Assembly (NCBI GenBank): GCA_949592205.1
Contig: CATIUR010000001.1
Coordinates: 243,028,250-243,092,249 of the forward strand
Origin: Helichrysum umbraculigerum
Lineage: Eukaryota; Streptophyta; Magnoliopsida; Asterales; Asteraceae
DNA: 64,000 nt
Reading direction: 5' to 3'
The position numbers were made by a program, and so were the translations under genes. The notes under the pieces are model-generated. The model was not told the origin of the DNA. It did not search any database and saw nothing but the letters and a program-made list of their open reading frames with translations. Positions 11,801 through 21,593 of the stretch are shown here, piece after piece. Within the stretch, counting starts at the first letter, position 1. Every line of letters begins with the position of its first letter.

Positions 11801-13267
11801 TACAATATTCAGATTCCGTCTGCCGGTCTCCCCTTGTAGGACTAAGGTTCCACCGGAGACAAGAGGTATGCGAACGAGTTTGTCATGACAGATGATTTCA
11901 GCTCGGTGCTTGGACAACCAATCCATACGGACAATAATATCGAAGCTGCCGATCTCGACAGGGATTAAATCAATGGGAAACGTTTCGTTCGTGAGGTTAA
12001 GTGTACAGTTTTGTATGATGCTATCAGTCTCAATCAGTTTGTCGTTAGCTAATTCTACAATGTATTTAGCATCTAAGGCAGTGGGAGTAATATCAAGTAA
12101 AGGGCTAAACTTCTCAGAAATGAAGCTTCTATCGGCACCGGTATCAAATAACACAGAAGCAGTAAGGTCGTTGAGAAGGAACGTACCCGTCACGACGTTC
12201 GGGTCTTGTCTGGCTTCCCAAGCCTTGATAACGAATGATCTGCCGCGAGCAGGGTTGTTGTTGTTGTTTTTCAGCTTTGGGCAATCTTTCTTGAAATGCC
12301 CTGTATTTCCGCAGCCAAAGCAGGCCTTTGGTGCATTGGTGTTGGGAGTAGGAATGTTCGTTCGGCAATCCTTGGCTAGATGCCCGAACCGTTTGCAGTT
12401 GGAGCAAGGGCAAGAACCGTCATGGTGGCGGTTGCATTTGGGACAGTAGGGTCTGCTCCCGCTGTACCCTTTCTTCTCCGAAGTTCCAGATGAATAAGCC
12501 TTAATGTACTCAGGCTTTTTGTTGGAGGTTTGGTTGGATGAGTTGGGGTTTCCTTCCCACTTGCGTTTGTTGTTTGCAGATGGGGTTGAAGTTGTGCCAC
12601 GGCGGACAGAATTTGCCGTTAGTTCTTGGGCCATACGGATGGCGCTCTGAATAGTACCCGGTTTGGAAGAAGTTACCAGGTCTTGGAGTCTCTCAGGAAG
12701 ACCATCAACCAATTTCTCGATCCTCTTGTACTCAGGATCGACCATGGTGGGGCACAGAAGTGCCAGTTGGTGGAAACGGTTTGTGTATCCGGTGATGTCA
12801 TCACCCTACATCTTGTGGTTCCAGAATTCCACTTCTAGTTGTTTCAATTCATCCCTGGGGCAATACTCGCCCCTCAACATCTTCTTCAACTCCTCCCACG
12901 GGAGTTTGTAAGCATTAGCAACACCCACAGTCTGGGCATATGTGTTCCACCAGGTGAGTGCGGTGTCAGTAAAAGTACTAACGGAGAACTTAACTTTGTC
13001 TCCCTCCGCACAGTTGCAGATCAGAAATACAGACTCAACTTTCTCGATCCAGCGTACTAGACCGATAGCTCCCTCAGTACCTGCAAAGTTTAGGGGTTTG
13101 CAGTTATGGAAGTCCTTGTAAGAACAAGGTTTAGCAGCAGGGGTTTCAGCGGCATCGCTGTTCCTCGTGGAACTTGGTGGAGTATTCCGAGCCAAGGCTT
13201 CAGTAACAGCCTGGGTTATAAGGGAGGTAATCTGGGCATCTGTGTATGGTCTTGTCTTTGGCGGCAT
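8855..13267 (-). pseudogene. gag-pol: gag-pol polyprotein of element A, interrupted by two in-frame TAG codons
   Basis: One continuous 1471-codon frame from ATG (13267) to the stop at 8855, broken only by TAG at codon 154 (12808-12806, in Gag) and codon 636 (11362-11360, in RT). Domains in order: Gag (starts MPPKTRPYT); CCHC knuckles CSNCKRFGHLAKDC and CFGCGNTGHFKKDC; aspartic protease DTGA (about codon 375); reverse transcriptase with FIDD; RNase H with a VVYCDAS motif and ADALSRK at its end; integrase with its zinc-binding H...CLTC region and the DDE residues in MDF, SDRDSRF and SERTIQ; then a chromodomain-like tail ending near the stop. Both stops occupy a position where glutamine is expected and read as CAG-to-TAG changes. 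No frameshift was seen. As it stands it cannot make full-length Gag or Pol without readthrough. Confidence 0.93.
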
Positions 13268-13547
13268 GATTCTTCAATAAAATAAATGAAAATACATGAG
13301 ATTTTGTAGGAACTTGTAATTGTCACAGATGTACATGTATAAAAGCAGTAATACATAACATCATATGGAAAATGACAATTTATATGAGTTGAAATAACAA
13401 GGAATATTTGATGGATAATGCGAGTTCAAAGGTTACATCCTACAGAGATATTACAAAAGGTGTCGGGAATTGTTACATCTGACTAGTTTATAGAGTAGTG
13501 CTAGGTAGTCAAAAGATTACGAGATAGATTACAAGACAAGGACTACA
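13268..13547 (-). other. Untranslated leader of element A between the coiled-coil frame and gag
   Basis: AT-rich, non-coding in appearance, directly upstream of the gag ATG. No specific motif was recognised. Confidence 0.5.
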
Positions 13548-14120
13548 CTAGTCTTCCTGTAGATTAATTTGTTCCATCAGCGCGACAAGGCGGTCCACGG
13601 TTTCTGCTAGTCTGTTGGTTTGCCTGGCGTTGTCTTCCACCAAGGCCAGTCGTTGTGTTAGTGCTCGAGAGTGATCCTCAATCTCCTGTGAACGCTGTTC
13701 ACATTCCTCTAGTCGGTTTCTTACAAGTTCATCCGCACCTAATTCGGCGGTCATGGAATCCTGAATTATGCTTACAGAGAGGTTGGTATCCTCTTGTTCT
13801 CGCTGGAGTTGGGATATGTGATCAAGTGCTCGGCGAAGCAAGTAGGTCATTCGGTGTTGTTCCCATTCAAGACTTTCGAGCCTTTGTTCCTGACGGCGGA
13901 ATTGGGTAGTCAATACCGGCAACGTGAGATGTGCCGAGTCCTGAGAGTTATGAACAGGATAGGGGCTGTTTCGAGGCGACCTTGTGTTCCTCCTGGCTAC
14001 TCGTGGGTTCCGTGACCCATATGAGTGAGAGTGTGACGGATTAGGTGGTGTGTTCGCAATTCCTGTGGCAGAGTGTAAGTAAGACGAGGCTAATATATAT
14101 ATACATATATCATATCCAGC
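13548..14120 (-). other. Leader open frame of element A with coiled-coil C-terminal half and no ATG start
   Basis: Between the PBS and gag an open frame runs from just after a TAG (14123-14121) to a stop at 13548, about 190 codons. The N-terminal part is Ser/Asn/Pro/Arg-rich. The C-terminal 120 residues are strongly heptad-like (RLESLEWEQHRM, RLEECEQRSQEIEDHS, RLAETVDRLVALMEQI). No ATG occurs before the internal MTYLL, and the frame differs from gag. It may be joined to an upstream start by splicing, or be a decayed extra ORF. No function is assigned. Confidence 0.5.
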
Positions 14121-14367
14121 CTAGTGTCTAGCACGTATCAAGTAATGGTCCGGTTCTCTCGAGGTCAGAGTCAGCTAACGTATCCCCATTCAACATAATC
14201 ATTTCAGATCTTACATCATCTTTCCTTAATTGTACATAGTTGATCAGGCTATGTTAAATTAAAGTCGTATGCTGTAATTCCTGAACCAGTCATGTCTAAT
14301 AAGAGAATACCGCCTAACGGTCATAGTCTAGGCCCACTAAATGCAACATAGTTCACTATAACCTTAG

Positions 14368-14379
14368 GCTCTGATACCA
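14368..14379 (-). promoter_or_regulatory. Primer-binding site of element A (initiator Met tRNA)
   Basis: Minus-strand TGGTATCAGAGC, three bases inside the 5' LTR. It is the standard plant PBS complementary to the 3' end of tRNA-iMet. Confidence 0.95.
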
Positions 14380-14382
14380 ATC

Positions 14383-16858
14383 TGTAACACCCCCAAATTT
14401 GATGATTTGCGGAAGCATAGTTTGGGGTATTACTAATCAAATATCACAGCACAAAGATAAAGCAAACGACATCTATATGCAACGTTTGTAAATTAGTTAC
14501 ATTCCATAGATATAATGTTTGAAAACTTAGTGTTTTCGTATACAAAATGTAGTTTCCCCTAGAGTCCACGCGTATAGCGGGAGATTCTATTACATAATCG
14601 TAATATACAAAAGATAATGCTAAGAATCTCCGTTAATGCAGTTGTGTTGAAATCATGCGACTCTAGCTAAATTCCGGAGTAATCCTACTCCATCCGGGTA
14701 CCTGAGAAAACATGCTAAAAAGTGTCAACCAAAAGGTTGGTGAATCTCACAGGTTTGTAAGTAATATCAGCTTTGAACACGAGATTTCATTAGTAATGCC
14801 CGTAGGCGTAAAATCAGCAATTGCAATCCAGCAAATGTAATTAAATGAGTTTATACCGTTGCCATGAGGCTCATAATCGAAGCTTAACCCGTAAGTAATA
14901 AGATTGCTCCCGTGACATGCTCGTAATTGAGCAAGCATCAGTAACGAATAAGTAGTCACCCGTTTCTACGTGTAAATCAGTACGTGGCAGCGCTACTGCC
15001 CCGGGTGGGGAGGGTCATTTCCCTAATGGATCCATTAACTAGTGTTCGCGCTTAAGTCCATAACTAACGATATATGATGGAGAGACTTCTGTAAATAGTA
15101 AACAACTCATGCAATTCCGTTTGGTATAGTAAACAGTTTTAGTACTTGTGTTCACGGAAAAGTAGTAGCATGTTTCTCCCCCAATACGATAAAACAGTAA
15201 AAGTGGGGCCGTAAGACTCACCTGAGTCGAGTAGTAAGCGGTGGAATTCAGTAAGTAGTGAGTAGGTTCTCCGAACCCGTAACCTTTAAATGCCTAAACA
15301 TATAAAGTCAAGTAAGTAGATGTCTCGCAAGACCATCTAGTCTAGTTGTCTACACAACTCGTTATGTCCAAGTGTTTGTTTAGTAATCCGTTTGTAGTTT
15401 GAAAACAAGTATGGCCCGTTGGTGACGGTTTGTAATAAGGATTCAAAGTGTTATCATTATATGTATCGTTGAATCAGGTTTCGTTATTTGTAAGTGTTCG
15501 ACACTTAGTGTGAAAAGTATTTACGACATCTAAACACGGGGGTCCGGGGGCAGCGCCCCTGGCTGGGGTCGAGCTGCCAGGTCAGCTTGGAAAATTTTTA
15601 TTCCTACCACTTTCCTTTAGTGAAAACGTATCAGAAATCTGGATTTGGAGTAAAATTAGGTGGTAAAATCCTGGTTCCGACACTTAGTAAAATCTGAGTT
15701 TTCAGGGTTCTGTTTTATGCGACGTTGGGTGCGACGTCGCAAGCGACGTAAGGTGCGACGTGGACGTGTGCGTCGCATTATGCGACCTTCGCAATTCAAT
15801 GCGACGTAGGGTGTTGCGTCGCTAAGTGCGACGTTAGTTCGGTTTGCGACGTTAAAGTCTACGTCGCTACGTGCGACATCCGCAAGTTAATGCGACGTAA
15901 TGGGCTGCGTCGCTAGTGCGACGTTGAGATTTTTGTGCGACGTAGGTCGCGACGTCGCAGAGGCCCCTGGCCAGGTGCGACGTTGCGGTCTGATGGCTGG
16001 AAATTTAGTCGAAAACGAGTTTCCCGGTTTCCGTTAGGTCCAAATCTTTTACCCAACCCAAAAATGGACATAACAAGCCATTATAAACCATAAACAAGTA
16101 AAAATGATCAAAAACGAGAGATGTCGGGATTTGTCGGAAACTTACAAAGTGTCGGATTGAAAATCCGAAAAGATAGGATGGTAGATCGTGTTGCGGTGGT
16201 GCTTTTATTCCAAAGGGGCGAGGAAATCCGAGTGGGTTTAGTGGTAGTATTATGCAATTTTGAATGGTGGTGGTGGGTTTTCTTTTTAGAGAGAAAGAAA
16301 GAAAGAGAGAGAAGAGGGAAGTGGAGAATGAGAAAGAAAAAGGAAAATGGGGAGGTTTATCCTCCCATTTTTCAGTCCCCGCGATCGGGCTCCGTGCGGT
16401 GTTCGTTTTCTCCGTCATTTAAACGTTAAATATTTATTTTGCACATTAATTATCCATTTTTAATTACAAGTTTTGTTAAATAAATTTTATCGAATTATTT
16501 TGTCAAATCTTTAAATGAATTATGTATTTTGTGTTTAAGTCGTGTTTATTACGTTTTGTTGTATTATTTAAAATGTCGTCGTGATAATATGTAAATAATG
16601 TCCGTTCAGTTGCGTATTTTATATAACAAAAATACGTTCTCATTATTTAAGTTAATTTATGTCACCAACGTCCAAATAACTGTGTCGGACTCCGTCCGGT
16701 TAATTCGTACGATTCATCCAAATCGCATAAGTACACTCATATATATATAAATCACCTTATATATATATACAAATAGAGCCTAGTCCTATTACATACTAAT
16801 TACAACTAGTTACAAACAATTAGGCATAATTAATTATCCTAATTAGGCAGGTGTTACA
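14383..16858 (-). repeat. 5' LTR of element A
   Basis: 2476 bp, same length as the 3' LTR. Read in element orientation (right to left) it has a CT-rich leader, a GTAAGT donor-like site (16145-16140), the GCGACGT palindrome array (15987-15718), an acceptor-like TTTAG followed by a 72-nt mini-exon (15293-15222) ending CAG/GTGAGT, and a final acceptor-like TCTCAG (14702) shortly upstream of the LTR end. Promoter and polyadenylation sites could not be fixed. Confidence 0.95.
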
Positions 16859-16863
16859 GTTAA

Positions 16864-19800
16864 GAACATATAACATAAATGTAGAAGTTATTTGCATGAA
16901 TCCCTTCTCCATGTTTTTTTAACCACGGATTATTCACATTGACCTTGAAACTAGTCGGTACGTGTGAGGGCTTTGGTCAATTTTACTTTTTTTCCTTTGT
17001 ACTTAACAAAAAAGCTATCACGTTGTTGTCTTATTATTTCATATGTTAATTTGAGTTTTTTTTTACATATATCATTGGCTTGTCTTTCAAATCACAAGAA
17101 GGTAAAATATACATAAAAGACAACAGTATAAGTGCATAAGAGAAACCCGAGTGTTATCATTTCGTGTTAACTAACTTTAGTAGATATGGATTATTATTTA
17201 TTATTAACATTATTAATTATTATTGTATAGATGTATATATACATTTACATACAAAACCACACATGGCAATTTTAAAACAAATGCATTTGCAAATAAAGAA
17301 AACAAAACACTATTCATGAAAAAACATCATTTTAAATTGTTACATTACTTTTCAAATTTAAAAGATGTTTGTATATAATTGTAGATATTAATGCATCTGA
17401 TATATGTTAATATTGAAAATATAAGTATTTTCTAATTAGGTTATTCATTTCTTAGGCTCGCTTATTCGTTAAATTAGATTTAGATTTATTAAAATCTGTC
17501 AGTCGAGTGGGTGTATGGAAAGATATGGATCGGAAAGTGTTCGGAAAAAGGTGGTTGAGTAGTCGTTGTGTTCAACGAAATACAAGTTAAAAGTTATGAA
17601 TGGGTGTTCAAGAGGTTGAAAAAAGGAAGTGTGAAATGGCATCAATGGCGGCTGGACATGGGATCATGTGGTGTAAATTTGAGCGAAAGAAGTGGGGTGG
17701 GCTGAGAAATGGATCATGTTAGAGGAAGGTCAGAGGTTCGAGGAGACTCCGATTGTGTTTATGGTAAAATAGGTTGTGTGCATGGTGAGGGTTGCTTGAT
17801 TCGTTAAGTGTCAGTTTATAGAATGTTTGTGTATCGGATTGTGAATGTGAGCGGATAGCCCTGCTTGGGCCTCATATAAGGTGGGTATACATTTATATTG
17901 TGTAACTATCTGTAAAATATTTCGAGTCTATTTATTAGTAAAAAAAGCTTATTAAAACTTGTCTAAATAGTTTATTAAGATTTTCAAATACACCTACGTA
18001 ATAAAGTATTGATACGTTGATAGGAGACAATATATAGGAATTCAACATGACAAGCAAGTGAAAGTGAATAAGTGATGATTCCGGTTTTAAAAATTTGGAC
18101 AATATAATACCAATAAATGGCGGCCTGATTTAATGAAGTTTCGTTTATTGATTCTGACTTTATTATTAATTAATTGATTTTGCTATTTATAGCCCTAACG
18201 GCTATGTTTAAGAGCTAGATTTGTGCATAAAAAGGTTGTATATTAGGTTGGTTGGGGATGTTATATTTAGGGGGTGGGTGGTTATTATTAAGGTACAAAC
18301 ATTCAATGCGTATCTGAATTTCTTATTCATAACCCTTAGTGCTATGTATAGCATTTTCCTTAATTAATCCGTATATAACTATTGTAAAACACTTTAATTA
18401 GTACTACAATTATTATTATGGTTATTAAAGTGTAAATCAATTATTCACTTTATCGATTATCAAATTATCATGCATGCTAATTATGAGCCCGTACATGTTT
18501 TGTGATGCGCTTTCTCCAAACAGATATTAGATATTAGGTGTTATATATATATCTCTTTATATATAAAAGAAACATTCTAATTTCTAAAAATAGATCAATT
18601 TAAACTAATCTTGACCACTAAATTAATAAGGTCAGTTAGTTAGGATCATTACCCTCTTTTTTTTCAAACTTTACTACCTAAATAGCAAAATTGATCAAAG
18701 CAAAAAGACATTAATGCCCATGAAGTTTAATTATAATTACACATGTTTAACATTAGTATTAAATGTTAATTAAATGTAAAAATAGTTTTGTAATCTAGCA
18801 GGGGTAAAAAAATTTCCAATACATTTAGTTTAAAGTCTTCAGTTTTTATTTTACACTCGTATAAGTAAATTGAATTATTTAATTAAATTATATCTTTCAA
18901 TTTTCAAATACAAATACAATTCTGGTGTTAATTTGTACTTAAAGTATTTTTAGATTAACATGTTGTATCATCATAATTGACATATTGTATATAAAGAAAT
19001 ACATATCTCATATTTACATGTACAAATATGTAGTCAATTTCAAATATAATATTGATTTCAATGTTAATACAATACTAATGTTATGAACATTAAATACGAA
19101 GGAAAATATATTAGAACTATAAACATTAAATAGAATGATATTTTAATCATACAAAAAAAAAATCAATATGCTACATTCATTAAGCTTAAATTATATTTTT
19201 TTTTATGGTAAAACAAATATTTAAGTCAATAATCAATTATTCAAATTTCACATACCATTTACAGATTGGAAAATATTTACAAGTACAACATTCAATACTT
19301 TCTCATACCATTTTCACCTAAATTAGTTATTTTTAGTATACAACTATGAAAACAGAAGCCCTTTTTTTTTTTTATCTTTAATTATATTTCCATTTTCAAG
19401 TTATGTATAGTATAGATAAATTTGAAATCAAAATTGAAAAATATTTGTTGAATTTAAACGATTCTAAATGATTATTATTAATTCATTCATATTTGAAACT
19501 TTATACTAATGTCTTGAAAACCTATGTTTTAATATTATGTATTCACTAGCTAACATATAAACTTAGTCATAAATAATATCAAATCATTGTTTTTCAGAAT
19601 ATATGGATATAGGTGATCCAGTATATTTTTGCAGTTCATGTAAAGGTAAACACACGTGGAGAAGGAGATTCTTCCCAAATTTAGCTTATTAGTTATTTAT
19701 ATATACATAATCAATATAGATAACAAAGAATGCCTAAGTGTCCAAACAATCGAATCGCTTTATCCCAAAAAGAATGTCGTACTGATATGTACATAACAAT

Positions 19801-20753
19801 CATATCATGAGGATTGTGGCTCCAAAGTAAGCCAATGTGTATTAGTATCCTAAATATAACATCTTTATTACGTAGTATTATATTTATTTATTTTAATAGT
19901 ATCCAAACGTTTTTTAATTGATTATGATGTCAGTGTTGGTCTACATGTTACACGGATGATCGACATATGTTTGCATTATGATGAACAGATGTTTAGATCA
20001 AATAGTTGGATTCAAATTTAAACTAGAATGAAGCAATGTTGTATTTTGTTGCGCTAAATGAATTTACAATAGAGTATATCAATCAACAGTTGTTTATAGA
20101 TAAGCCATACTGATGACCTTCAAGAACCTTATTTAAATAAATAGATTTCTACATACCAAATCGGCGAGAGATACCGAATATATCACATATACGATATATC
20201 AATTAATGTATATAATAGATCAATTATTATGTTTACATCTATGATCACTAAGCAAGCTTATTTAGCATGTATTGGAAGTCAATAATATTTTTTGATGTCA
20301 CTATTTCAATGTTGGTACAATGATTTTCATATTTTCAAAATTTTATTACTTTGATACGCACATCTTATACATATCAATTATTTCAATTACAGCTACCTTG
20401 TAAAAAACAGGTGATTCTATAATAATCAATTACTCAATTAATCAGTTAATTACGCATTATATAAACAGAATCATGAACTAGTCCGTGAGTTCGCGAGTTA
20501 TAAACTAGTTTACATTAAGTTAAAAGTATTCCAAGGTTACCAATATATTTTCATTTGTATTTATATTCTTAAAATTTTTACATACAATGATTGTTGTTAT
20601 ATTTACCAAGAGAGTTTAATGGTTATATAAGATATTATAATACTATAATGTTAAACTGTATATTGTAAATCAATTAAAAATAATTCAGTGTAGAAATTCG
20701 TTCTAACACATTGGAACAATTTTTTTTTTTTTTTTTTTTTTAATATTAGTATA
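16864..20753. other. AT-rich intergenic DNA
   Basis: About 3.9 kb without a supported gene. A less AT-rich patch at 17500-17880 has no convincing open frame. A poly-T run of more than 20 occurs at about 20720-20741, just before solo LTR E, and could be the tail of an old minus-strand retroposon. I see no TSD for it. Confidence 0.5.
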
Positions 20754-20879
20754 TGTGACACCCGCTAAATTAGGGCGTCATTACTCTACCTAATTATGTG
20801 CTTATTATGTGTATTAAATACGAAACAGGACTAAGTACAGTAACTATTTACATATATATATATATATATTGGCATGATC

Positions 20880-21422
20880 CAGAGGGAAGTCCATTTTTTG
20901 AAGGAAGGGGGAAGCGTTAGTACGCATCAGGAAGCATATTACCTTCACCTATACTAATCTCGAAAAAAGCAAACTGAAATTTAGTAAATGCTAATCAGAA
21001 TCGATGTTATAAATGTTAAGCTTCCTTGATAAATTTTTTCTTCAAGTTATAGTATCGATTTATGAATATTTGATCCAAATCCGTTAAGATGCATCGCGGT
21101 GCATATTAGTTAATCTGCATTGTGATGCATCTTAACAATAAAAATATTTTTCAAATAATGTAAAGTTTTATGATGCATCGCGATGCATCTTAGTTAATAT
21201 GCATCACACTGCATCTTAACAATTAATTAAATAAATATTCATCAATTAATGTTATGACTTAAAAATGAAATTCATTCGTTAAAATATTCTTTATAGCATC
21301 GATTTTGATTACTATTTACCGATAAAAATAATTTTTTGTTGACGTTTTGATTGATAATTGTAATATGCTTCCTGATGCATACTAACGCTTCCCCCCGTCC
21401 CCCCAAAAAGACACTTCCCTCT
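20880..21422. mobile_element. Element F: 543-bp palindromic MITE-like element
   Basis: Long imperfect terminal inverted repeats: the left end AGAGGGAAG... continues to GGAAGCGTTAGTACGCATCA, mirrored at the right end by TGATGCATACTAACGCTTCC...CTTCCCTCT. Candidate TSD TGATC (20875-20879 and 21423-21427). The interior has no open frame but carries repeated GATGCAT palindromes. The superfamily is uncertain. Confidence 0.75.
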
Positions 21423-21432
21423 TGATCACTAT

Positions 21433-21434
<2 letters not shown>

Positions 21435-21504
<70 letters not shown>
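21435..21504. repeat. (TA)n microsatellite
   Basis: An uninterrupted run of about 35 TA dinucleotides next to MITE F within solo LTR E. Related LTRs carry short AT repeats at the same relative place, so it is an expanded version of a family feature. Confidence 0.95.
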
Positions 21505-21506
<2 letters not shown>

Positions 21507-21593
21507 GAGGTTATATATATATACACACGTATACAAGTTGACCAAATCATACAATTTGGTGCCAAATAAAAATCCGACAACACAAATACGGAC

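Larger units (their letters stand above)
6346..16858 (-). mobile_element. Element A: near-complete Ty3/gypsy LTR retrotransposon (chromovirus, Tekay/Del-like)
   Basis: Two 2476-bp direct repeats (6346-8821 and 14383-16858) begin TGTAACAC and end GTGTTACA (perfect 8-bp terminal inverted repeat). They are flanked by the 5-bp TSD GTTAA (6341-6345 and 16859-16863). The coding strand is minus, so the right copy is the 5' LTR. PBS, gag-pol and PPT follow in canonical order: Gag, zinc knuckles, PR, RT, RNase H, IN, then a C-terminal chromodomain-like tail. That tail and the long LTRs suggest the Tekay/Del chromovirus lineage (family inference). I could see only four mismatches between the LTRs, so insertion is recent. 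Solo LTRs B, C and D, and more distantly E and G, are related. Confidence 0.95.

Noticed and set aside
11360..12808. The two TAG codons as programmed amber readthrough between Gag and Pol
   Set aside because: They fall inside Gag and inside RT rather than at a domain boundary, at positions where glutamine is expected.
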